From NCBI GenBank assembly GCA_035310125.1, contig DATGEP010000053.1, forward strand, positions 1-21,319: a stretch of DNA of 21,319 nt, in the 5' to 3' direction. Positions within the stretch are counted from its first letter, which is position 1; each line of letters starts with the position of its first letter. This document shows positions 1 through 7,013 of the stretch, piece after piece. Below the pieces are notes generated by a model. The model saw only the letters and a list, made by a program, of their open reading frames with translations, did not search any database and was not told the DNA's origin. The translations under genes and the position numbers were made by a program. This DNA comes from DATGEP01 sp035310125. GTDB taxonomy: Bacteria > Chloroflexota > Ktedonobacteria > Ktedonobacterales > JADMIN01.

Positions 1-129
1 CCGGACGGATTCTGCTGGGCGGCGCTATTCAACACCCGCGCCTCGAGCGGCATTGACGGCGACCAGGACCAGATGATGTGGACCATCCACGACTCGGTGA
101 CCGCCTGGCCGTCTTATGACCTCTTCTAA
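1..129 (+). CDS. C-terminal end of a serine hydrolase (beta-lactamase-like), cut by the window edge
   Basis: Frame 1 is open from the first base to a TAA at 127-129 and encodes 42 residues. It begins PDGFCWAALFNTR, continues through DQDQMMWTIHDS and ends WPSYDLF. A glycine-aromatic-x-W-x-A-L-x-NTR segment followed by an acidic D(L/Q)DQMMW helix is typical of the last strand and final helix of class C beta-lactamase-related or CubicO-type serine hydrolases, which act on ester or amide bonds through a serine in an SxxK motif. That catalytic part would lie upstream of the window and cannot be checked. The tail ends naturally, so the gene is probably complete at its 3' end. The family call rests on a short stretch from memory and is moderate. 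Confidence 0.55.
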   Translation, partial: PDGFCWAALFNTRASSGIDGDQDQMMWTIHDSVTAWPSYDLF

Positions 130-179
130 CCGCCCGCTGGCGGTGGAACAGGTACCGGCCGGGACCTGCAGACGCATGA

Positions 180-602
180 CTCGATCGGTCGGGTCGACGA
201 CAGGCCCTCGTCCGCCTGCAAACGGCCCTCGCCCAACGTTAATGCCGCCTCTCGAACGACGACCATCAGGTGCTGGATGGCCTCCTCGAGCCTGGGTCAA
301 CTCGGCGGAGCATGTTTGACGCGCTCAAGCAGCCGCCGCCTCGGCCATCTCTGTCATACCTCGATGAGCTGGTAGCTCACCTGCGCTGGCTCGAGATCTT
401 CGGCGACAAAAGCTTGGTGCTCGCCGGCCTGACACCCGCCAAAGTGCGTCACTTCGCCGCCGAGGCCCAGGTGCTCGACGCCGCCAAGCTCAAGGTCATC
501 AGCGCGCCGAAGCGCTACACGCTGCTGCTCTGCTTGATCCAGCGCGCGCAAATTCAGGCGCGAGATGACCTGGCTAGAACGGCATGCAGCCGTCACTTGC
601 CA
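180..602 (+). pseudogene. Remnant of a Tn3-family transposase (N-terminal, DUF4158-like region)
   Basis: The frame through 180-602 carries an in-frame TAA at 240-242 and a TGA just upstream at 177-179. Between about 270 and 580 it encodes a stretch typical of the N-terminal half of Tn3-family TnpA: LDGLLEPG, then FDALKQPPPRPSLSYLDEL, LAGLTPAKVRHFAAEAQVLD, and SAPKRYTLLLCLIQRAQIQA followed by RDDLA. Full Tn3 transposases are close to 1000 residues and carry a DDE catalytic domain. Here the similarity fades after about position 580 and nothing resembling the DDE domain follows. No 38-bp Tn3 terminal inverted repeats or resolvase were seen nearby. The piece is read as a dead transposase fragment, evidence of a past insertion between the serine hydrolase and the catabolic cluster. 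Confidence 0.6.
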
Positions 603-959
603 CTCGCGGTCATGAGCACCCCATCACGCCGAGTCTCCCGCGTCGCGGATCTCGTCGACACGCGACCCGTGCCGCCCGCCTCAGATGGACGTCGCGCGAG
701 CAAAGCGAAGGCATTCGCGAGTCAGCCGTCCCGTGCGGCCGCAGACACGCCTAGGGGTCGCCAGAACGGTTCGGCGTACTCGGCAACGTGTGCATGCGAA
801 CGGGGACAGCCGCAGCGGACAGCCAGGCTACTTTCGACCGCCGCGAGCCTCCGGGACAACACCGGCGTCCCGATGCCACCCATCCTCCGGCCAGCCGCCG
901 AAGAGGCAAGGATCGCCGCGCTCGTGAAGCGAGCTGCAAGCTGAGGCGCGCGTGGCCGA
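603..959. other. Gene-free stretch between transposase remnant and CoA-ligase cluster
   Basis: About 360 bases in which open frames exist on both strands but translate to Arg/Ser/Pro-rich sequence with no recognisable domain, as expected from non-coding GC-rich DNA. It may be decayed transposon sequence. The only structured element noticed is the palindrome immediately downstream at 960-976. Confidence 0.5.
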
Positions 960-976
960 CTGGAAATACGTTCCAG
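960..976. promoter_or_regulatory. Palindromic operator candidate resembling an IclR-family site
   Basis: CTGGAA-ATACG-TTCCAG is a perfect 6-bp inverted repeat around a 5-bp centre, ending 25 bases before the ATG at 1002. Its inner 15 bases, TGGAAATACGTTCCA, match the E. coli IclR consensus as I recall it (TGGAAATNATTTCCA) at all but two fixed positions. IclR-family regulators often control acetate, glyoxylate and aromatic catabolism, which fits the CoA ligase and lyase-like genes that follow. No IclR-type regulator gene is present in the window, so the link is inference. A TetR- or GntR-type site would look similar. Confidence 0.4.
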
Positions 977-1001
977 ATCGGGGGTACAAGAGTGACCACA
1001 G

Positions 1002-3170
1002 ATGGTCGTTTCGACGCGCTCAACCAGCGCCGCCCTCTGGACCGACAGCCAGCTGGCCGCGATCCATGCCATGCTGCATCCGCGTTCAATCGCCGTGATC
1101 GGTGCGACCGCGCGCCAGCAGTATGGTGGTCGCTTTTTGACCGCTGCCCTCAGGGCAAAAGACCGCATCCGCGTCTATCCGGTCAATCCGAACTACGACG
1201 AGCTGGGCGGCGTGGCGTGCTACCCCAGTGTCGAGGCGCTGCCCGAAACACCCGACCTGGCGGGCGTCGTCGTGCCGGCCAGCCAGGTGCTCGGAGTACT
1301 CGAGGCGTGCCACCGGAAAGGGGTTCGCTCGGCGATTGTGATCTCGGCGGGCTTTGCGGAACGGGGCACGGCCGAAGGGAGGGCCCTCGAGAATCGGCTC
1401 ACCGCCTTTGCGCATGAGACCGGACTGCGCATCAGCGGACCGAACTGCCTGGGGGTAGCCAATCTGAAGGACGACATCTGGCCGATGGCGTCCAGCTCCA
1501 CCGCGGCCGCTGCCGGTGCAACCAGCGCTGTCGGGCTCGTCTGCCAGAGCGGCGCGACTGCCTTTGGACCGTTGCAGACGCGCGCCGCGGATGCCGGTAT
1601 CGGCTACACGTACATCATTTCCACCGGCAACGAAGCGGACCTGGACTTCACCGATTATGCGCGCTATCTGATCGACGATCCGGAGACGAAGGTCATCGCC
1701 GGCTTCATCGAAGGGCTGAAGTCCGCTGAGAAGCTCGTCGCGCTGGCGATTCTCGCGGCCCAGTGCGGCAAACCGATTGTCGTCATCAAGATCGGTCGGT
1801 CCGAAGCCGGAGCGCGGGCCGCTGGCTCACACACCGGAGCGCTGACCGGGTCCGATGCGCGCTTCGACGCATTGTGCGCCCAGTATGGCGTCCTCCGTGT
1901 GCAGGACTACGACGAGCTCCTGGAGGTCTCGCAACTCCTGGCGCAGGGCAAACGCACCGACCGGACCGGGATCGCCGTCGTCTCCCACTCCGGTGGTGTC
2001 AGCTCGTTGACCGCCGACATGCTGGGGGCGGCTGGGTTGCAATTGCCGCCCTTGAGCGACCACGTCCAGAGCGAGCTGAACACGATCATCAAAGGCTTCG
2101 GTTGGGCATCCAACCCCGCCGACCTGACCGGCTATCTGATGCGGGACGATTTCCCGCGTATCGTCCAGGCCATGATTGACGAGCCTGACGTCGGTACGCT
2201 GGTGGTGGCCAGCGCCGGATCCGAAGCCCGGGCGGGGGAGGCCATTCAGCTGCGCGAGCACACCGACAAGAACCTGGTCTATATGTGGACCGGGGCGCGC
2301 AGCGACACCCGCGCGCTACCGATCCTCAAAGCGGCCGGCGTGCCGATCTTCTACTCGCCAGCCTCGCTGGCGCGCGGACTCAGAAGCCTGTACGCCTATC
2401 ACGCCTGGCGCGACGTACGGCTCCAGGGCGGTTTCGCGGCCGCGCCGCCGGCAACACCGCAACAGCTGCGGGCCCTCGCGGCGCTACAGACGTCCACGCA
2501 GTCGGCGCTGTCGGAGTCCGAAAGCAAACGCCTGGTGGGCGCCTGGGGCATACCCATTACCCGCGAGGTCCTCGCCCGATCGTCAGATGAGGCGATTGCG
2601 GCTGCCGAAACGCTCGGCTATCCAGTTGCGCTGAAAGTCGATTCGCCTGACATCCTGCACAAGACTGAAGCTGGAGTAGTGCGTCTCGGCCTGGCCGATG
2701 CGGCTCAGGTCCGAAATGGGTACGCCGACGTGATGGCCCGCGCAGCTGTCTCTGCGCCGCGCGCCCGGATCAACGGCGTCCTCGTGCAGGAGATGGTTAC
2801 CAACGGTCTGGAGGTCATCGTCGGCGTCAATTTTGACGTCCAGCTCGGGCCGATGCTGTTGTTCGGCATCGGCGGCGTTCTGGTCGAGGTCTACCAGGAT
2901 GTGGCACTGCGGCGGTGCCCCATCGACCTCGGTGAAGCCTGGGCTATGGTCGAGGAGGTCAAGGGGGCGCGGCTCCTGAAGGGCTACCGCGGCGGCGTGC
3001 CTGTCGACCGCGCCGCGCTGGCGCAGACGCTCGTGGCCGTTTCCCATATGGGGGTTCACCTGCACGGGGCGGTTTCGGATCTCGACATCAACCCGCTGAT
3101 GGTGTTGCCGGAGGGCCAGGGGGTCAAAGCAGCTGATGCGCTGGTACTGCTGAAGAGCGAGCCGGTGTGA
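1002..3170 (+). CDS. NDP-forming acyl-CoA synthetase (acetate-CoA ligase family, fused alpha-beta form)
   Basis: The protein has 722 residues, the usual length for single-chain ADP-forming acyl-CoA synthetases, which join a carboxylic acid to CoA with ATP through a phosphohistidine. Domains in order: CoA-binding Rossmann domain at about 25-120 (LHPRSIAVIGAT), succinyl-CoA-ligase-like domain at about 140-290, a second flavodoxin-like part to about 470, and an ATP-grasp domain from about 500 to the end (ALKVDSPDILHKTEAGVV). The motif GSHTGALTGSD carries the expected catalytic His277. The ATG at 1002 has a weak AAGAG nine bases upstream; an N-terminal extension of about 20 residues precedes the conserved domain, so a later start such as the Met codon at 1071 is possible. 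Its GTGA overlap with the next gene marks it as first gene of the lyase-like operon. The acid substrate is unknown. Confidence 0.9.
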   Translation: MVVSTRSTSAALWTDSQLAAIHAMLHPRSIAVIGATARQQYGGRFLTAALRAKDRIRVYPVNPNYDELGGVACYPSVEALPETPDLAGVVVPASQVLGVLEACHRKGVRSAIVISAGFAERGTAEGRALENRLTAFAHETGLRISGPNCLGVANLKDDIWPMASSSTAAAAGATSAVGLVCQSGATAFGPLQTRAADAGIGYTYIISTGNEADLDFTDYARYLIDDPETKVIAGFIEGLKSAEKLVALAILAAQCGKPIVVIKIGRSEAGARAAGSHTGALTGSDARFDALCAQYGVLRVQDYDELLEVSQLLAQGKRTDRTGIAVVSHSGGVSSLTADMLGAAGLQLPPLSDHVQSELNTIIKGFGWASNPADLTGYLMRDDFPRIVQAMIDEPDVGTLVVASAGSEARAGEAIQLREHTDKNLVYMWTGARSDTRALPILKAAGVPIFYSPASLARGLRSLYAYHAWRDVRLQGGFAAAPPATPQQLRALAALQTSTQSALSESESKRLVGAWGIPITREVLARSSDEAIAAAETLGYPVALKVDSPDILHKTEAGVVRLGLADAAQVRNGYADVMARAAVSAPRARINGVLVQEMVTNGLEVIVGVNFDVQLGPMLLFGIGGVLVEVYQDVALRRCPIDLGEAWAMVEEVKGARLLKGYRGGVPVDRAALAQTLVAVSHMGVHLHGAVSDLDINPLMVLPEGQGVKAADALVLLKSEPV

Positions 3171-4027
3171 CCGCTCAGCGCGTGCGGCGTTCCTGGCTGC
3201 TCATCCCCGCCCATCGCTCCGATCTGGTCGAACGTTGCGACCAGTTCGACGCCGACGTGATCGTGTTCGATGTCGAAGACCTGGTCCACGACGCGCGCAA
3301 GGCCGAGGCGCGCGCCAACATCCGCCCTGGAATCGACCGGGCGCGCAGGCGTGGGGCCGAAGTGTTTGTTCGGTGTGACCTGGACTTGTTGTACGCCGAC
3401 CTGGAAGCCGCCGTCTGGCGCGGCTTGCAAGGCATCATCTTGCCGAAAGTCACGTCTGTCGAGCAGATCCGGGAGGCGGAGGACCTGCTGGCCCACTTCG
3501 AAGCGGAGCGAGGCATCATGCAGGCCGGCCTGATTCACGAAATCAACGAGTTCGATGAACCACGAACCACAGCGAACTCGCTGGAGATTCAGCTGTCCCT
3601 CGAAAACGCTCAGGGTAACCATGCCGCGGTCCAGCTGCTGGAGTCGAGCCCGCGTATTCGCTCGGTGAGCCTGGGCCGCGCCGACCTGGTCATGGATCTG
3701 CGGGCTGAGCCAGATGGCGAGCTCCACCTGATGCCATTTTTGATGCAGCGCTTGATCGTCATTGCCAGTGCTAGTGGAGTCACGCCGATCGGCGCGTGGT
3801 GGCAGGCGAACTCACGCGGGATGCGGGCTTCGCCCGAGCATACTGAACGATCGGCTCGACTGGGTTGGCTCGCCGGGTTCAAAGGCGGTCTGTGCGTCGA
3901 GCCCGATCAGGTTGGGCCGATGAACCGCGGCTTCACGCCGTCCGAAGACGAAGCATCGGACTGGGCGGAGCAGTGTCGTCTCCGCGACGTCGCGAAACGC
4001 GAAGCCATGGCCTGGAGCACATCGTGA
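3167..4027 (+). CDS. CitE/HpcH-type lyase, copy 1 (active-site residues retained)
   Basis: A 286-residue TIM-barrel protein of the HpcH/HpaI aldolase/citrate lyase beta family, whose members cleave or form C-C bonds in substrates such as citryl-, malyl- or citramalyl-CoA using Mg2+. The GTG start overlaps the previous stop as GTGA. Visible family features are VIVFDVEDLV (Asp35, Glu37, Asp38), VFVRCD (Arg69), LSLENAQG with the metal-ligand Glu146, LGRADLVMDL with the metal-ligand Asp173, and the C-terminal signature GFKGGLCVEPDQVGPMNRGF. About fourteen extra residues sit before the Glu146 strand compared with a typical CitE. This is the only one of the four copies that keeps the full expected set, so it is the best candidate for the catalytically active subunit. 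CoA-thioester specificity is inferred from the neighbouring ligase. Confidence 0.85.
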   Translation: MTAQRVRRSWLLIPAHRSDLVERCDQFDADVIVFDVEDLVHDARKAEARANIRPGIDRARRRGAEVFVRCDLDLLYADLEAAVWRGLQGIILPKVTSVEQIREAEDLLAHFEAERGIMQAGLIHEINEFDEPRTTANSLEIQLSLENAQGNHAAVQLLESSPRIRSVSLGRADLVMDLRAEPDGELHLMPFLMQRLIVIASASGVTPIGAWWQANSRGMRASPEHTERSARLGWLAGFKGGLCVEPDQVGPMNRGFTPSEDEASDWAEQCRLRDVAKREAMAWSTS

Positions 4028-4407
4028 CCGCGGTCCGCATCTCGGCAGCGAGCCCCGAAGCGGACCTGCGTGCTGCCCTGCGCCCTGGCGTCTCGACCGT
4101 CTTTTATTCGCGGGCGGAGTCTGCCGCACAACTGCGCGCCGCGGACGGATTGATCGCCGAGCTCGAGCGGCTGCGTGGAATACGGCCTGGAACCGTGCGG
4201 CTGCAGCCCTTGATCGAGACACCCCACGGGATCAGCCGAGTGCACGAAATCGCGGCGGCCAGTAAGCGCTGCGTGGCCCTTGGCCTCGGGCCACACGTTC
4301 ATACGCAGCTCGGCGGCGACAGCCTGGCGTATGCGCGCGGCGAGTGCGAGCTGACTGCTCACGCCCTGGAGCTGGCGCCGATGCACATCGACAGCGTGCG
4401 AGATTGA
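4024..4407 (+). CDS. Truncated CitE/HpcH-like protein, copy 2 (central barrel fragment)
   Basis: Starting at the GTG of a GTGA overlap with copy 1, this frame encodes 127 residues. It corresponds only to the middle of a CitE barrel, roughly residues 66 to 210 of copy 1: VRIS matches the Arg69 strand, GTVRLQPLIETPHG holds the metal-ligand glutamate (Glu65), and LGLGPHVHTQLGG aligns with the aspartate motif but has His in place of Asp. The first two barrel strands and the C-terminal GF...HPxxxxPxNxxF segment are absent. The frame is intact and coupled at both ends (TGATG into the next gene), which argues against plain decay, although a recent deletion product cannot be excluded. An upstream extension of the frame lies inside copy 1 and looks like a shadow. 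A role as an accessory subunit is speculation. Confidence 0.65.
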   Translation: MTAVRISAASPEADLRAALRPGVSTVFYSRAESAAQLRAADGLIAELERLRGIRPGTVRLQPLIETPHGISRVHEIAAASKRCVALGLGPHVHTQLGGDSLAYARGECELTAHALELAPMHIDSVRD

Positions 4408-5360
4408 TGGACAGCCACCGTCCCGTCCACCGCTCCGGCCTCACGATGCCCATCAACAACGCGCGGTTCGTCAATGCCGCCTGGACTCGCGGCTGCGACG
4501 GCTTCACCCTGGACCTCCAGGATTCGGTCCCACAGTCTCAGAAGGCGCACGCGCGTACCCTCGTTCCTCGCGCGATCGAAATTGCCGGGCAGGGCGGCGG
4601 CGAGGTACAGGTGCGTATCAACCAGGCGTACATCGAAGCCGACGTCGCGGCCGCTGTCTGGCCGGGCCTGAGCGGCCTCAACATGGGCCATACGCTGACC
4701 GTGGCGCAGGTTCGGCTGATGGACGCCAGCGTGAGCAGGGTCGAGCGGGAACGTGGACTGCGGCCGGGCAGCATTGAGATCGACGTTTCGCCGGATTCCG
4801 TGCTTGGCACGACCGCCCTGGAGGACCTTGTCAACGCAAGCTCTCGGATTGGCAGTTTCGGTGGCGTGGGTGGGTACGACTATGCCCTGAGCCTGGGCGT
4901 CGAGATGTTCACCGGCGTCGATGCGTTCTTCTATCCCCGCGGTCTGGGAAGTCTGATCGCTCGCGCTCATGGCAAGGCGTTTCCGCTTGCCGCTCAGATT
5001 CGCGACACTTCCGGCAGTGTCAGCGATGCCGATCACGCGTTCCGACAGGCGGAGGCAACGCGCAAACTTGGCGGCCGACGCGGCAGTGGCCTGCACCCGA
5101 ACGTCGTCGAGCCGATGAATCGCGCGCTCACGCCGCCACCGGAAGAAGTTGCCGAAGCGGAGCGGATTTTGACATTGTGGCAGGAGCTGGATGAACGACA
5201 CGAAGCCGAAGGCGTGTTCGGCACCACAACGGTAGATCGCTACGAAGCGGCGCGCGCCCGCGAGCTGCTCGATTGGGCGGCGGCTTGCGCGGCCATGGAC
5301 GCGCACAAGCAGCGCGCGGTTTCTCGCGCGCAAGCTCGGCGGGCTGCCGAAGAATGCTAG
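4407..5360 (+). CDS. CitE/HpcH-type lyase homologue, copy 3 (altered metal-site residues)
   Basis: The protein has 317 residues and starts at the ATG of a TGATG overlap with copy 2; the open frame extends further upstream but only inside copy 2. It is a complete CitE-type barrel: SGLTMPINNARFV, then GFTLDLQDSVP where the usual Glu of the DxED motif is Gln38, VQVRIN with Arg70, IEIDVSPDSVLG where the expected metal-ligand Glu is Asp130, GGVGGYDYALSLG with the metal-ligand Asp158, and GLHPNVVEPMNRALTPPPEE near the end. Conservative E-to-D and E-to-Q changes leave activity possible but altered. A C-terminal helical tail of about 60 residues follows the signature. Partnership with copies 1, 2 and 4 is inferred from coupling. 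Confidence 0.8.
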   Translation: MDSHRPVHRSGLTMPINNARFVNAAWTRGCDGFTLDLQDSVPQSQKAHARTLVPRAIEIAGQGGGEVQVRINQAYIEADVAAAVWPGLSGLNMGHTLTVAQVRLMDASVSRVERERGLRPGSIEIDVSPDSVLGTTALEDLVNASSRIGSFGGVGGYDYALSLGVEMFTGVDAFFYPRGLGSLIARAHGKAFPLAAQIRDTSGSVSDADHAFRQAEATRKLGGRRGSGLHPNVVEPMNRALTPPPEEVAEAERILTLWQELDERHEAEGVFGTTTVDRYEAARARELLDWAAACAAMDAHKQRAVSRAQARRAAEEC

Positions 5361-6289
5361 CTACCAGCGCGCTCGTGCGGCGGTCGGTGCTCGTGGTTCC
5401 GCTCCTGGACACCGTTGCCGTCGAGGGCTCCTGGCGCCATGAGGCCGACGCGGTCGCGCTGGACCTCGGCGGAGATTCTGTCAGGCCAGCCACACGCACA
5501 TCACTCGCGCAGGCAATTGCCACGGCTGCCAGGGGCGGCGCGGAAGTCTTCGTCTGCGTCGAGCGAGATCGCGTCTACGCACAGCTCAAATCTGCTGCTG
5601 GCGCGGTGGGACTGACGGGTGTAGCCGTGCGGGACGCCGAATCGGCGCGCGATGTCGAACGCGTGGACGAAGTGCTGCGCGAACACGAGCGTAATGAGGG
5701 GATGCTATCGGGCTCGCTCGAGATTCTGCCCCTGGTGGGCACCGCGCGCGGCGTCTGGAACGTCCGCGAAGTCGTCACTGCCAGCGCTCGCATACGCTGT
5801 GCAGGCATCGATGAGCCCGGCCTGTGTCGGTCACTTGACATCGTGCCCCACGAGCAGTTCGATCCGTTCGGCTTCGCCCGCGGACGTCTCATTGTCGAGA
5901 CGCTGGCCGCGGTGAAGTTGCCGATTGGCATCGGCCACCCGCTCGGTGCGCTGCCGCGCGACGCGAGTCAGGACGACGTGCTGCGGGTCGCCGACCGCGC
6001 TCGCAACACGGGCTTCAAGGGCGCGCTCTGTCCTTTTTCTTCCTGGGTGGCGGCCTGCAACCGGGCCTTTACGCCGACAGACGAGCAGGTGGCGTACTAC
6101 CGCGAGGTACGCCAGGCGTTCGCCGAGGGCGTGAAGCGTGGAACTGCCGCCGTACCATTTCCAGGTGGACGCATGATCGACGTGCCGGTGGACGAACGCG
6201 CCAGGCTGGTGATCGACTGGTCGGAGCGCTGCCGGGCCCGCGATGCGCAGAAGGCTGCCGCGCTGTCCCGGGCATGGCAACCGCGCTAG
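5354..6289 (+). CDS. Divergent CitE/HpcH-like protein, copy 4 (probable pseudoenzyme)
   Basis: The ATG at 5354 overlaps the stop of copy 3 by seven bases (ATGCTAG) and gives 311 residues; a longer open frame upstream lies within copy 3 and was rejected. The CitE fold is recognisable from RRSVLVVPLL, ADAVALDLGGDSVRP, SLEILPLVGTARGVWNVREV and GFKGALCPFSSWVAACNRAF. The catalytic set is eroded: the DxED motif reads DLGGD, the barrel arginine in VFVRC is Cys68, the metal-ligand Glu is Gly129 (LVGTARG), and the aspartate motif reads GIDEPGLCRSL. The frame is otherwise intact with coding-like composition, so it looks maintained rather than decaying. A structural or regulatory partner of the active copy is a reasonable but untested idea. 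Confidence 0.75.
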   Translation: MLATSALVRRSVLVVPLLDTVAVEGSWRHEADAVALDLGGDSVRPATRTSLAQAIATAARGGAEVFVCVERDRVYAQLKSAAGAVGLTGVAVRDAESARDVERVDEVLREHERNEGMLSGSLEILPLVGTARGVWNVREVVTASARIRCAGIDEPGLCRSLDIVPHEQFDPFGFARGRLIVETLAAVKLPIGIGHPLGALPRDASQDDVLRVADRARNTGFKGALCPFSSWVAACNRAFTPTDEQVAYYREVRQAFAEGVKRGTAAVPFPGGRMIDVPVDERARLVIDWSERCRARDAQKAAALSRAWQPR

Positions 6290-7013
6290 GTGCAGACCTC
6301 GTCGTGGATTGCTGCCGCACTGGCATTGGCTGCGACCCGAGCCCACCACGGACGCTGCCATTGGGCTGGCGGCGCGCGGTTCGCGCGCGTTCGCAGACGG
6401 CCTCGTAAGCGTCCTGCTGCCGGTCTATTTGCTGAGCCTGGGGTTCAATGGACTCCAGATCGGCGGCGTGGCCACCCGCAACGCTCACCGGCTCGGCTGC
6501 GCTCACACTCGTGGTCGGGTTCATCGCCCATCGCTTCCGACTGCGCCAGCTCCTGGTCACCGCCGCGCTGCTCATGGTCGCCACCGGTGTGTGCTTCGCC
6601 GTCGTGCGCGAGTTCTGGCCACTGGTGCTGGTTGCCTTCTTCGGCACGCTCAGCCCCTCATCAGGCGATGTCAGCGGCTTCTTGCCCCTCGAGCGGAGCC
6701 TCTTGCCCCAGACGGTCAGCGACCAACAACGCACCGCGCTCTTTGCGCGTTACAGCCCGTGCGCAATTCGTACGTCATGGCCGTGGTTCCGCGGGAAGAG
6801 CGGCCCGCGGCCGCGAGCATCGCGTCGGTTCCGCGCAGCCTTGCCGCGGCTGCCGGCCCACCGGTGTCGGGTTACCTGCTGGCGCTGTCGCCGTTCGGCT
6901 GGCCGCTCGTTGCCGCGGGCACGATCAAGGCCATTTACGACGTGCTGCTGCTGCTGGTCTTGTGCACAAAGGTCCGTCCGCCAGACGAAGTAGCGGGGGC
7001 CGCCGGAACGTGA
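6290..7013 (+). pseudogene. MFS transporter pseudogene (frameshift plus internal deletion)
   Basis: Three plus-strand frames must be joined to read one MFS permease. From about 6347 one frame encodes SRAFADGLVSVLLPVYLLSL, a first transmembrane helix, and runs to GLQIGGVAT. An extra C in the CCC run at 6474-6476 shifts the reading to the next frame, which continues as ATLTGSAALTLVVGFIAHRF and later FGTLSPSSGDVSGFLPLE up to TALFARY. At about 6755-6765 the sequence jumps back to the first frame and to the C-terminal part of the family, RNSYVMAVVPREERPAAASI through AIYDVLLLLVLCTKVRPPDE. The middle helices of the protein are missing. The remnant follows copy 4 directly (TAG then GTG), so it was probably the uptake permease of this operon before it decayed. 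Its end overlaps the convergent ATPase gene. Confidence 0.75.

Noticed and set aside
603..944. Continuation of the transposase-like frame and overlapping frames in 685-927 and 722-1168
   Set aside because: Translations are Arg/Ser/Pro-rich with no family resemblance; similarity to Tn3 transposases stops near position 580.
4359..5333. 324-codon open frame on the minus strand under CitE-like copy 3
   Set aside because: The plus-strand frame carries the CitE signatures and is coupled to its neighbours; the minus-strand product has no recognisable pattern.
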